The translations under genes and the position numbers were made by a program. 64,000 nt of DNA from Oasisia sp. SBJ-2009 (taxonomy: Eukaryota > Annelida > Polychaeta > Sabellida > Siboglinidae). Shown here in pieces: positions 34,501 to 42,690 of this stretch; position 1 is the first letter of the stretch; each line of letters opens with the position of its first letter. The stretch spans positions 24,990,213 through 25,054,212 of the forward strand of contig OZ024861.1 in NCBI GenBank assembly GCA_964017155.1. The letters run 5' to 3'. The notes below the pieces were generated by a model that was not told the DNA's origin, made no database searches, and was given only the letters and a program-made list of their open reading frames with translations.

Positions 34501-37005
34501 ATGAATCTACATTTGTCTAAATGGTGAAGCATATTCGTCCACACGATCATTTTCTGGTAGCAGGATGAAATGGGTGTTTATTTTTTATTTTTTTTAGTTC
34601 AATTTCAAATACAACTATCCGCATGATTTTCATTTGTTCTACAGATATTATAATTTTATTATAATACAGCAACCTTTTAGCGTTAAAATGATGCATCATT
34701 CATATTTTTATGACCAATATTAGCGAAGTTATGATTTTTATTGGAACAGTATGCCACAAAGGATTTTTCTTGGTCACCTGTGCACAGGATTAAAATAAAC
34801 ACATTAAGATATACGACCCAGTTCGCAAATTATAATGCATAAATTACCATGTATTCATTAAAATATAGCAGAATAATATCAAATCATATTTATTATAAGT
34901 ACTTCTAAAAAATTACTGATATAAATAAATTCCCCGGATCATTGAGAAAAGTCATTTACAATGATTTCTAAACAGATAACAGTGGTACTTACGGTACTGG
35001 AAGACATTTGGGTAGGCGAGGACCTTCTTGCCAAAAATGTTGGTTGTCGGAACAGGGGGAAGAGGTTCATAGCCCAGCTGCAGTACAAATACATCAGTCA
35101 GACTGTGACCATATAATATAAACAATGGTGTACCTTGGTCCTCTGGTTGGTCTATTGGAAAACAACTGGGTGTTCAAATGACATATAAGTAACTGATAAC
35201 AGTAAGACTATAAGGAGAATACAATTCGCTTCTGCCAAAATGAGCAAGAGAGTGAAACATGTGCCTATTACTGGCAAAGTCATCGTTTTCTAGAGTTTGA
35301 CTTGAATTGTGTGTAAAATTACTCCAATAATAAAAATCCAAACATGTCAGTGTTATCAAGTTTAGAAAATGATGTTATAATGCAATAAATGCAGTGTTTT
35401 GACATAGCTCGTTATTTGTCAAGCAGATTTGGACGTGCATGTATGTGTGCTTAGAAGTATTTTCATGCCACATATGCAGACATAATACTTGTTTAAAGTC
35501 CAATGTTGGTGAATCGTCTCGTCAATTTGTGTCTGTATATAGTAGGTTCTGATTGGAAATAACGACTTTTCTTAATTACCTGTCAAGCTGCTCAAATAAA
35601 GCCAGCTTGGTTCATTATTTATTGAACATATTTGGACATGCATTCATGTGCATTTACACATTATAGACATATTTTCATGGCATTTACGTGGACACACTAA
35701 TTTAAAGTAAATCCGATGTTGATAAATCGCATCATCTGTTCTTTCTGGTGGAAAATAACGATGTTTCTTATATGTCAAGCTGCTCAACAAATAATGCCAA
35801 CTTGGTACGTTATTTTTTGAGCAGATCTGAATGTGCAAGTGTGTGCACTTAGAAATATATGCTCACAGCATATACAGAGTTATAGACGTTATGTCCCAAG
35901 TCACTTATGTCCCAAGTCACTTATGTCCCAAATATTGTGGACGATATGTCCCAAAAACAAGATGCTAAGTGACAGTTAAACATGAAATGGACTTGAAATG
36001 TTCTACAAAAAGTGCCAGCATTACTATGCCATTAGTGTTAATACATCAACATATTTATGTTAAGACTAAAGTGCAAAAATAACATAAAAACGTAATAATA
36101 AATTTAGGACATATCGTCTAGGACATATGTGACTTGGGACATAACGTCCATATCCCCATATACAAGGACATGTTGCTTGTATAGTAAATGCGATACTGTT
36201 GAATCATTTCCTGACTGTATTTATCCGTTCTGATGAGAAATGAATATTGTTCTTATCCATAGAGCTGCTCCTGAAATAACGTCCAACTGGTTTGTTATTT
36301 ATCTGGCTTTGCATTATTTCTCGAGTAGCTCAAGAAATGAAGCGTTTCCGTCTTATTTATCGAGCAGCTGACAAAACTGCCTGTCCCTATATTGGTTTGT
36401 TTGGCTCTGAAAAGTTTGAGAATTAAATAATCCTTTTTCTGGTATACCCTTTTTCTCTGGTCACAATTCCATGTTATTTTCAGGATGCAACAAACCTGCA
36501 AAAGTGGGTACAGTCTAAAAACGTCACTGCTTCATTCGTCCATCATGAATCCGGAAGTGAAACAATGATCTATTCCCATATGCTAGGCCCATGGCATGCC
36601 ATGGTGGAGGCGTTCGTAGTTGGATAACACATTATCGCCCACGTGGCCTCAGTTTCCAGGGCAGAGGGTTTATAAAAGTGTAGATCCACGAACGATTCGC
36701 TCTTTGGTGATCGCTGCGTGTTTAATTTTGTATTTATTTATTTGATTAAGTGCGAAGTCATCTTGAACGATAAGGAAAAAAATGCTTGCGTCAACAAGAA
36801 AGTCAAACAAGTCACGCCGAATCACCGTCACGTCATTTGAAGGGGTCATTTCAGTTGATTCAACGCGGAAATACTCCAGCATTTCGCGCTGGGGATATTT
36901 TACCTGTACGAGAGTCTTCGTGTAGCTGAAAGGGTGGAATGCGGTGGTCACACCTGCCCCCAAAAACACCTGAGCAACTGGCTCCACACCGTTCATTCGC
37001 CCCAT
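17670..37005 (-). CDS. MTCH2: Mitochondrial carrier homologue 2 (MTCH2), complete 12-exon gene
   Basis: MTCH2 is a divergent SLC25-type protein of the mitochondrial outer membrane. It acts as an insertase for tail-anchored proteins and as a receptor for tBID. Exons on the minus strand in order: 36904-37005, 34993-35077, 29758-29864, 28927-29037, 27559-27616, 26742-26793, 25732-25791, 24786-24888, 24136-24168, 19980-20047, 18851-18926, 17670-17765. They sum to 951 bp, giving 316 aa (human about 303), with every intron phase matching. Diagnostic segments: LGYEPLPP and NIFGKKV (N-terminal loop), GMYRGLFPRL (first carrier repeat), IASHPFHV, EIYNKDGVLGFF then AIVPRL (second repeat), TYPLNLIANIMVVNNSG, and the RGSSLFWR C-terminus. 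An acidic run of eight Glu follows repeat 1. The start ATG has a good AAAATGG context. Introns are long and full of transposons. Confidence 0.95.
17906..18250. repeat. (GT)n then (TA)n cluster with repeated palindromic arms
   Basis: A GT run (17906-17938) changes to GC-containing GT repeats, then TA runs. Between the TA runs, the phrase AATAGACATAAAT-TATAAATATAAT occurs in both orientations about four times, so the tract can fold into several hairpins. It lies in MTCH2 intron 11. Confidence 0.82.
18851..18926 (-). CDS. MTCH2: MTCH2 exon 11
   Basis: 76 bp, phase 2 in, phase 0 out, donor CAG/GTACGT. It encodes LVAGGPPHMDNYGDWMGCC, matching L-A-G-G-x-P-P-x-x-x-x-Y-x-x-W-x-x-C. Confidence 0.93.
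19070..19262. repeat. Dispersed repeat, inverted relative to the copy at 63790-64000
   Basis: This stretch (starting CCTGAAAAGGACTACAAACA and containing GTCCACCCATATTTC and GGTGGACGGGTC) matches the complement of the window's right edge over roughly 190 bp. An unclassified interspersed element in MTCH2 intron 10. Confidence 0.8.
19980..20047 (-). CDS. MTCH2: MTCH2 exon 10
   Basis: 68 bp, phase 0 in, phase 2 out. It encodes LAVTQVTYPLNLIANIMVVN and then NSG, matching the T-Y-P-x-x-L-x-x-N-x-M-x-V-N-N segment. Confidence 0.94.
20113..20651. mobile_element. 539-bp MITE with TTAA target duplication
   Basis: It is flanked by TTAA (20109-20112 and 20652-20655) and begins AGGGATACTCCAGTCAGTGAGA, ending with the complementary CTCACTGAGTGCAGTATCCCT. 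Long arms (including TCTCAAGATGGCAGC and TTACGTCACTGGCGCA words) pair across most of its length. TTAA duplication suggests mobilisation by a Kolobok- or piggyBac-type transposase. It lies next to MTCH2 exon 10. Confidence 0.85.
20990..21102. repeat. Diverged outlier copies of the 17-bp satellite
   Basis: TATCACTGTTACCAATATGTC at 21001-21021, CATTAAGGATAC and ACTGTTACATCAATATTAC resemble the array at 23282-24040. This suggests that the element at 21107-23256 inserted into an older, larger satellite. Confidence 0.6.
21107..23256. mobile_element. GGTAACGG-repeat element A (2150 bp, AAAT target duplication)
   Basis: It is flanked by AAAT (21103-21106 and 23257-23260). The left end GGGAAAGGTCACGC and right end GCTTGACCTGGCCC are imperfect inverted repeats. 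Seven exact direct copies of GGTAACGGAGTCAC start at 21121, 21289, 21485, 21509, 22674, 22700 and 22868. Two close pairs (24 and 26 bp apart) lie toward opposite ends. No substantial ORF is present, so it is probably non-autonomous. The architecture matches the element at 30151-33263. Superfamily unassigned. Confidence 0.7.
23282..24040. repeat. 17-bp satellite, more than 30 copies
   Basis: The unit is ATATGTCACTGTTATCA, nearly perfect from about 23326 to 23880 with C/T and C/G variants. It is degenerate on both flanks (accGATATGTC forms up to 24040). A longer word TTACTTATGTCAGTTA interrupts the array twice (about 23570 and 23874), roughly 300 bp apart, which indicates a segmental duplication inside the array. 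All three plus-strand frames stay open because the unit is 17 bp and has no stop in any register. Confidence 0.95.
24136..24168 (-). CDS. MTCH2: MTCH2 exon 9 (33-bp micro-exon)
   Basis: Eleven codons (DTRHYTSALCS), phase 0 on both sides, acceptor TTCCAG and donor GTGAGT. Its position and length fit the short loop before the last conserved helix. It is supported by phase and order rather than by residue identity. Confidence 0.8.
24786..24888 (-). CDS. MTCH2: MTCH2 exon 8
   Basis: 103 bp, phase 2 in, phase 0 out, donor GTAGGT. It encodes AIVPRLVCEVLTVWLANLMA and continues to a loop ending PLTEGV, matching the V-P-R-L...L-W-L transmembrane helix. Confidence 0.94.
25732..25791 (-). CDS. MTCH2: MTCH2 exon 7
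   Basis: 60 bp, phase 2 on both sides, acceptor TTTCAG and donor GTGAGT. It encodes TVLSSVREIYNKDGVLGFF, the I-Y-x-x-x-G-x-x-G-F-F motif of the second carrier repeat. Confidence 0.93.
25960..26076. repeat. 58-bp tandem duplication
   Basis: GTTCACAGCAAGTGGTTCAA... to AAAGAAACAAAAT is repeated once with three substitutions. It lies in MTCH2 intron 6. Confidence 0.88.
26742..26793 (-). CDS. MTCH2: MTCH2 exon 6
   Basis: 52 bp, phase 1 in, phase 2 out. It encodes VIMVRSMAQFVGRETAY, matching the R-S-M-x-Q-F-x-G-R-E segment of the family. Confidence 0.93.
27559..27616 (-). CDS. MTCH2: MTCH2 exon 5
   Basis: 58 bp, phase 0 in, phase 1 out. It encodes TTVEMLSRCAGVIASHPFH, matching the T-x-x-M-x-x-R-x-x-x-x-x-I-x-x-H-P-F-H-V helix that opens repeat 2. 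Confidence 0.93.
27668..28137. mobile_element. MITE-like element with GGTTGCCACT termini
   Basis: It begins GGTTGCCACTCATGG and ends CCAGTGGCAACC. Both halves repeat CCCTGACTTT-type words (TTTCCCTGACTTTTCC near each end, in one orientation). No clean target duplication. It lies in MTCH2 intron 4, 50 bp from exon 5. Confidence 0.65.
28552..28852. mobile_element. 301-bp MITE inserted in a (TA)n tract
   Basis: Ends are AGTGCTTCA and TGAAGCACT, with subterminal GGCGAGCGAT / CGCTCGCC inverted blocks. It is surrounded by TA repeats (28521-28551 and 28854-28871), consistent with insertion at TA within a pre-existing microsatellite. It lies in MTCH2 intron 3/4, 75 bp from exon 4. Confidence 0.78.
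28927..29037 (-). CDS. MTCH2: MTCH2 exon 4: charged loop with poly-Glu run
   Basis: 37 codons, phase 0 on both sides, donor CAG/GTCAGT. It is Lys- and Cys-containing, then acidic (TEEEEEEEED), ending GMKKMLKQ. It replaces the variable loop between repeats. The serine-rich reading on the other strand is a shadow of this acidic run. Confidence 0.85.
29758..29864 (-). CDS. MTCH2: MTCH2 exon 3
   Basis: 107 bp, phase 1 in, phase 0 out. It encodes GHIRKIDGFVGMYRGLFPRL and CGAVGSFV, matching the I-D-G-x-x-G-L-F-x-G-L-x-P-R-L signature of repeat 1. Confidence 0.94.
30151..33263. mobile_element. GGTAACGG-repeat element B (3113 bp with nested insertion, TACA target duplication)
   Basis: It is flanked by TACA (30147-30150 and 33264-33267). 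Termini are GGGCAATTCCA and TGGAATTGCCC, perfect 11-bp inverted repeats. Copies of GGTAACGGAATTAC (or one-base variants) start at 30163, 30341, 30530, 30551 and 32911. Inverted copies are at 32739 (exact) and 32725 (variant). Removing the nested element (31447-32558 plus duplication) leaves about 2.0 kb, close to element A. A 91-aa minus-strand reading frame at 30728-31003 has no recognisable domain. It lies in MTCH2 intron 2. Confidence 0.75.
31447..32558. mobile_element. hAT-like non-autonomous element nested in element B
   Basis: A perfect 8-bp target duplication TATGTTAC flanks it (31439-31446 and 32559-32566). Termini are TAGGGATGGGACGAT and ATCGTCCCATCCCTA. Length 1112 bp. The 8-bp duplication and TAG-type end fit the hAT superfamily. 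The interior holds an A-run, T-rich DNA and a short GGTGGTCTTA-type repeat (32270-32430), but no transposase ORF. It is younger than element B because it splits it. Confidence 0.9.
33741..34789. mobile_element. TTAA-flanked element, about 1.05 kb
   Basis: TTAA precedes CCCTGCAGGTGACCA at 33741. At the right, TGGTCACCTGTGCACAGGA is followed by TTAA (34790-34793). The ends pair imperfectly over the GGTGACC core. CpG-rich words and AAAATGGCGGCC lie inside. No transposase frame. Probably non-autonomous piggyBac- or Kolobok-type; it lies just 200 bp from MTCH2 exon 2. Confidence 0.5.
34993..35077 (-). CDS. MTCH2: MTCH2 exon 2
   Basis: 85 bp, phase 0 in, phase 1 out, donor GTAAGT. It encodes LGYEPLPPVPTTNIFGKKV, the conserved YEPLPP segment of the MTCH family, then a Y-P-x-V-F motif. 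Confidence 0.95.
35885..36148. mobile_element. 264-bp palindromic MITE with GACGTTATGTCCC ends
   Basis: GACGTTATGTCCCAAGTCAC at the left is complemented by GTGACTTGGGACATAACGTC at the right. ATGTCCCAAGTCACTT is repeated in tandem just inside the left end. MTCH2 intron 1. Confidence 0.82.
36904..37005 (-). CDS. MTCH2: MTCH2 exon 1
   Basis: 34 codons from ATG 37003-37005 to donor CAG/GTAAAA, phase 0 out. It encodes MGRMNGVEPVAQVFLGAG and then a helix ending YTKTLVQ, equivalent to the first transmembrane helix of carrier homologues. Confidence 0.9.
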
Positions 37006-37370
37006 TTTTATGACCTCGACCCTGGCCAGATACCGCGTCAGGCCTTGGGCGAGATTGGACGGTAGTTTCTCTTGATCACACTACGCGTCACTACTGTAGT
37101 AGTAGCGTCTTGCAATGTTTTACATGTGCTGCCGTATTGTTTTGTGACAAATTTCTATACAATTAAGTAATATTAATACAATCAGGTTTTATAATTACTA
37201 CTATTTGGTCATATTTGACTAATAGCTATAACTAATTAACTATGTATTATTATGAAACAGTATTTCTATGTTTGTGAGTTATTTATCTGCGTCAGTTTTT
37301 GCATGTTTCGGGCTGAAATGTTGCATGTGACTTAGGCTAGCGGGCCCACTGGTATGTTTCGTGGATATAA
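37006..37370. other. Upstream region of MTCH2
   Basis: This interval holds the presumed 5' UTR and promoter of the minus-strand MTCH2 gene. It contains moderate CpG near the start codon and no TATA box that I can defend. It ends at a transposable element only 365 bp upstream of the ATG. Confidence 0.35.
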
Positions 37371-38403
37371 CCCATTAGACCCCACGCGTCCGAAAGCGTC
37401 CGGGTCGCTCCTCCCCAGAGCGCCCGAAAGCGTCCGACACGGAAAAAGCCTCTAGCGGTGGCACCATCTTGCGGATACTTATGAGACTAATTCCCACTGA
37501 TTCCTTGATATCTTAGCTATGAATCCTGGGTAATTTTGACATGGGTTCACATTGAAAAAATTCGAGTTTTTCGTGATTGAAGTTCATCATCTGTGGATCT
37601 CCAAAAATGGCGGCGTCTTGGACATCGTAGCTGTTTACTACTGATTAAGTTTGTGCTTATATATCGTTGGATTTGGACACTTCTGGCATTGAACTGAAGG
37701 TAAGTTTACATTACGTTCGAAATACAACTGAATGAGCGATAAAATGAATGATCGGAGCTTTGTTTATGTTTCGTTGTCCAAGTTGGGTGAACACCAGTCG
37801 GGTTTTTAGCACCGAAACTGTTGATTATGTCGTGATATATGACAATTAGGTGTTTTATTATAACAAATCATTAGGTAACATTGTCAATTTTCGTAATGGT
37901 TGACATTTCGTTGTTTCAGGTTTCAAAATGCCAGTGATCCACGATGTCAACATACACATTGGCATGACACAGACGTCACATATAGGATGATGACAACCAA
38001 GATAGAAGTCTTGCAAAGCTGTGTTTCCTGTCCATATTCAGACAAAATGAACTGATTTATATAGTACTATGTCTAAACAAGGCAGAGCATGTGCAAATAG
38101 AACAATTATAATACATTTTATGTGAATAAAACGTGATATTCTACTATATTGTTGTCCAGAATAGTAATGTTCTATGTTTGTCACCTTCATATTACAATAT
38201 ATTTTTTTACAACATACACCATAATTACACCATTTTAAAGATAATTAAATGAACATCAAAATAAACACAACTTGCAATTATAGAAAATCAGTAGTTTTGA
38301 AGATACAGCTTAAAATGTGCAAGCACCCCGAATTGGTGAAATCAGTGGCTGCAGCTTGGGGAACAGGAGCACAAGTCAATTTAAACGGCTGGGGTCTAAT
38401 GGG
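37371..38403. mobile_element. piggyBac-like non-autonomous element (1033 bp)
   Basis: Ends are CCCATTAGACCCCA and TGGGGTCTAATGGG. TTAA follows on the right (38404-38407), and the left flank is ATAA, one base off. The interior starts with CGTCCGAAAGCGTCCG repeats, includes AAAATGGCGGCGTC, and has an intron-like stretch with GAAG/GTAAGT near 37700 and TTTCAG/G near 37918. No long ORF. Confidence 0.72.
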
Positions 38404-38639
38404 TTAAACTTGGAAATTCGTTCGGTGGGTGGAGACGTTTGGGGAAGCTAAATATATCAAAGACTGTCAAAAGGCTGTACACTTGTACATGAAACACTGT
38501 CACTGCAACTTTTCAGTAAATAGGCTAAATATGTGCCACAACAATTGATTTTAATGTAAATCATTTGACGTTTTGTTACATATATTCCAATGGCAATGCA
38601 CAAGTGACAAGATTGTGGTCACATTTTTGGGGATGGCAA

Positions 38640-38790
38640 TCCGTATTTTTGACCTAAAATTTTATAAGAATCCGTATAAATCCGTATCATTGATCAGATC
38701 TTCCAGTTAACTGGCCTAAGTTATTAAGGTCTTTTCAAAACGTTTTTTCCCCACGGTTTTTTCGATTATTGGAGCCAGTTAACTGGAAGA
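38640..38790. repeat. Inverted CCAGTTAACTGG words and CCGTAT repeats
   Basis: CTTCCAGTTAACTGG at 38700-38714 faces CCAGTTAACTGGAAG at 38775-38789. TCCGTATAA/TCCGTATC words at 38669-38690 recur inverted and direct near 39300-39370. This may be the outer arms of an element that spans 38640-39370 and contains the MITE at 38920-39195. Confidence 0.5.
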
Positions 38791-38919
38791 TTACCGAAGT
38801 TTTACTTCACTTCAGCACGTTTAAACTGCGTACCGCAAAACAGACAATGTCATCAAATAATGACAATAAACTAATCGGTGGATTAGTTCGTTCGTTTCGA
38901 ATCGATTTACTTAGTCACT

Positions 38920-39195
38920 CCCTTACAAAAAATAACATTCAAATACCACTCAAATACCATTGGTTTTTGAATGGTTTGTGAATGGTATTTGAAAGATCCT
39001 TGATTGAATGGTATCTGAATGGTTTTTTTGAATGATATTTTGAATGGTATTTTGGATTCTTTGTACCGTTCAGTGGTATCGAATGGTATTTTAAATTACC
39101 GTTCAGAGTACCACTGAGTCCTGCTAAAATATCATTGATACTGAATGGTATTCAATGATAATCAATGGTCTACCATTGGTTCTTTTTTGTAAGGG
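38920..39195. mobile_element. 276-bp MITE with CCCTTACAAAAAA ends and GAATGGTAT repeats
   Basis: Termini are CCCTTACAAAAAA and TTTTTTGTAAGGG. The interior is built from many GAATGGTAT/ATACCATTC words in both orientations. No clear target duplication. Confidence 0.75.
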
Positions 39196-39537
39196 CTAAC
39201 AGTAAACAATTATTCCATTATGCAGTATACAGTGTTGTTGTATACAAGCCATAATGTGGTTAAAAAGAATTACTCCATAAATTTAGTTAAAATTCGTATC
39301 AAAACGGAGTAAGGCCGTATCACTTAAAAAACCGCTAACATCCGTATCGGATACGGGTAATCCGTATCATGTGGCATGTCTGCCTTAGTGGTGTTCCAAT
39401 AAATGCAAACTTATAATATTCACTAGCGCGCCGGAAGAAATTTAATATTGGAGGGGAACCGGCAATAGCGCTATTACTGATCGTTACATCGAAATACAGA
39501 AGATTGGAGTGGTTTTTGAAGACTTCGTCTGTGGTCG

Positions 39538-40034
39538 TGTCGTGTCGTGTCGTGTCGTGTCGTGTCGTGTCGTGTCGTGGCGTGGCGTGGCGTGGCGTGG
39601 CGTGGCGTGGCGTGGCGTGGCGTGGCGTGGCGTGGCGTGGCGTGGCGTGGCGTGGCGTGGCGTGGCGTGGCGTGGCGTGGCGTGGCGTGGCGTGGCGTGG
39701 CGTGGCGTGGCGTGGCGTGGCGTGGCGTGGCGTGGCGTGGCGTGGCGTGGCGTGGCGTGGCGTGGCGTGGCGTGGCGTGGCGTGGCGTGGCGTGGCGTGG
39801 CGTGGCGTGGCGTGGCGTGGCGTGGCGTGGCGTGGCGTGGCGTGGCGTGGCGTGGCGTGGCGTGGCGTGGCGTGGCGTGGCGTGGCGTGGCGTGGCGTGG
39901 CGTGGCGTGGCGTGGCGTGGCGTGGCGTGGCGTGGCGTGGCGTGGCGTGGCGTGGCGTGGCGTGGCGTGGCGTGGCGTGGCGTGGCGTGGCGTGGCGTGG
40001 CGTGGCGTGGCGTGGCGTGGCGTGGCGTGGCGTG
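39538..40034. repeat. (CGTGT)n then (CGTGG)n pentamer satellite, about 100 copies
   Basis: About eight CGTGT units switch abruptly to about 90 perfect CGTGG units. The tract is strand-biased (G-rich on plus) with a CpG in each unit. Reading frames of up to 230 aa here (Val-Ala-Trp-Arg-Gly or Arg-His-Ala-Thr-Pro repeats) are artefacts. Confidence 0.96.
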
Positions 40035-40084
40035 ATAGAGGTGGGGGTGTTGAAAACAGTTTACGTACAAGTAATGTATAAAAA

Positions 40085-41028
40085 AAATTATTCGCATTTG
40101 AAATTGCGAATCTCCCAAACCCACCCCGGCGGTTAAATTAATCCTACTTCTATGTAGGGTCGACAAATAAGAAAAATTATAAGCGACTGTCCCCCGTCCC
40201 CGCTATAAAGGATATGCAATGTTGGTCTTATAACTACGGAATACTCCGGCCAGCCCTACATCTAGGGTCTCCGAAAGCTTCAAATTCCATTCAAACAACG
40301 TATTCTTCAGACTCGTGGAAAACTCGTCTCTTTATATGACTATGTTCATTCTACTCTCCACTGGCATCTTATCTAACAATGCGTTTCGGAAAACACATCT
40401 GAGGAAATTGGAGTGGTGATCTCCAGCAGGTGGTGCCACTGTTGAGGTACGTACTGCGCAGCGTTCGTTTTTTCTTGCTTAGCCAGTTTTAGCCGTTTTT
40501 GCCTTTAATGAAAGTACATAAGCCAAATCGTGTGTATCCCTAAAAGGACGCACAGACGCCAACGTAATACTGGTGATTAATGGATGATACAGAGAATACA
40601 GCGGTGGTAAAACCGTACAACCCGCTAGATGGCGAAATGGTCTCAATTTACATTCTCAAACGCCAGTTCAGTCCCATGGCGTCTCACAACAGGGATGCTT
40701 ATGAAAACGTTCGGATTTGGAAGAATAAAATTGATAGTTCAATTATTTGAGGTGGTCTGCTGCGATAATTGCACGAGTGTTAAAATAATAATTGATTGTG
40801 TTAGCGCATCCCATCAAAGTACACGTCGGGAAAAGGCTTGTATTATGAAAACAGCGATTATATGTGCACTCACATTGACCCAAGCCAACCTAATCTAATG
40901 TGATATGCGGGTATTTTTCGTCGATGGTTTGTCTACAACGCTACATGCCACGGAAGTAGATCGATCTCGTGAATATATGCAACACGCATACATACTCACG
41001 TACGCATGCGCGCACATACGCACGCACG

Positions 41029-41104
<76 letters not shown>

Positions 41105-41882
41105 ATTATCATCAACATCATCATCGTCATCTTCGCAATCGTCCTCTTCCAACAGAAACCTCTCCAATATACCGAATGAGGGACCACACATAAAACACAA
41201 TCATAGCACAGCGAGGAGCACGTAGGAAAAATGGAGTGTGGCATTTTTTACGTTATTAAAAACATGAGCTCGAACCCACCCAATAAAACTGGTGACGAGA
41301 AATCCTGGCTACTGCGGATAACAATTAAAGCGATGCGAACCGGACAAAATTGAATCGTGCGCACAAATAAAGACAAATGAGCCCCGTCACAGTGATTGGT
41401 CTCGGTGATGCTACGGAGACAGAGGGAATGGGAAAGAACATAAAAACAACTGGGGGAAATTTACTTCTGACTGCTGTCTGTGTTGGAAGTTTGACGTGCT
41501 AACGGATGTTCTCAGTGGGAGGCCGACCTGGTCTGTGAGTTAGTTCCTAACAAATCCAGGGGAGAGTCCATGGGGGCAATTTAGGGTGGCAGGCTTCCAA
41601 ATGTACCGGGGATCGAGGGTGTCTTTGCACTCATAGACAATGGGAGTCTGGGGAGAATACGTTGTTTGAATGGAATTTGAAGCTTTCGGAGACCCTAGAA
41701 AGGCCTAGATGTAGGGCTGCCCGGAGTATTCCGTGGTTATAAGACCAAAAATTGCATATCCTTTATAGCGGGGACTGGGGACAGTCGTTTATTTTTCTTA
41801 TTTGTCGACCCTACATAGAAGTAGGATCAACTTAACCGCCGGAGTGGGCTTGGGAGATTCGCAATTTCAAATGTGAATACAA
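40085..41882. mobile_element. Second long-TIR element (~225-bp arms), non-autonomous
   Basis: The segment 40085-40306 (TTTGAAATTGCGAATCTCCC, then ...CTACATCTAGGGTCTCCGAA) recurs inverted at 41654-41882 at high identity. The interior has unique sequence, a (CA)n run (41031-41103) and no convincing coding region. The CGTGG satellite abuts its left end. The arms differ from those of the 11499-15999 element. Confidence 0.78.
41031..41103. repeat. (CA)n microsatellite
   Basis: Near-perfect CA repeat of about 36 units inside the second long-TIR element, preceded by CGCA-type repeats. Confidence 0.96.
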
Positions 41883-42469
41883 AAACAAATTGTGCGTACG
41901 TTGAGGCTTGTCAAAACGCTTCAGCACGATTCCGCCGGCATCGCGTCCCGATTCTCCTAAAATTATCGGCGCGCTGGTGGGAAGGGTGCCGTCAACATTT
42001 TTCGCAGCAAGGGCGGTGAGCCAGCGCTTCAGCACAACTTCAGAACGTCTACAGCTACACATAATTGTAGCGCGGCCAAATACGAAATGTCTAGACTAAG
42101 GGGCACATGTAGGCGACCAGAAGGTTGCAGCCTCCAACCTGTTTTAACTGTACCCACTGAATGTGCCCCCGTTTAGTTTAGAAGGTGGTGCTGCGAAAAA
42201 AATGAATAGCATCACTCACACCCTCCGGACTACCAACGTCACGGCTCGACAGCGCGAGTCAGTTGCGCAAACAAAAATGTACGCACATGAAGAAGTGTTG
42301 TGGTTACATTGACAATGGAGAAGAGTATGCAATGACCCATCTACTCTGCTGGCGACTATTATGTGAACCATGTACATCCGAAGACCTTCTTAGTTCTTAG
42401 GTGGTTTTCTCCAAACAGCCCAAACTTAGGCTAACGCAGGAGTTCTTCTCTAGAATTAGTGAGTCCACT

Positions 42470-42690
42470 ACAGGTTACACATTTACTCCCTGTGTGGGAT
42501 CTTGTACTTCCCCTGGCATAGACACTAGATAGAAGGGACCACCGGCTTTTAGTGTCTCTTCCGAAAGACACAGGCAAATGTGGGATAACCGAAAGTTTCG
42601 AAACGGCGGTAGGTGGGATCGAACCACCGTCCCCTCGATTGACAGTCCGGCGCTCTACCACGCGACCACCGCTCCGCACACCTGGCTGTC
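42470..42690 (-). mobile_element. tRNA-derived SINE
   Basis: On the minus strand the head (42677 down to 42604) resembles tRNA-Asp. It has a box A-like GCGTGGTAGAGCG, a CTGTCAA anticodon loop (GTC) and a perfect T arm GGTGG-TTCGATC-CCACC. The body follows (TTCGGAAGAGACACTAAAAG, then TCTAGTGTCTATGCCAGG). The anticodon stem is mispaired, so it is not a working tRNA gene. This body is typical of molluscan SINE families as I recall them; family name not assigned. Confidence 0.7.

Noticed and set aside
39474..40166. Frames of 162-230 aa with Val-Ala-Trp-Arg-Gly or Arg-His-Ala-Thr-Pro repeats
   Set aside because: Pentamer satellite read in several frames; no unique sequence resembles a gene.
41832..42062. 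76-aa minus-strand frame with VLKRW/VLKRF words
   Set aside because: It overlaps the right arm of the long-TIR element; the opposite arm encodes the same SHLKLRISQ words, so the similarity is the repeat itself.
42604..42677. Functional tRNA-Asp gene
   Set aside because: Two of five anticodon-stem pairs fail and the sequence continues into a SINE body.
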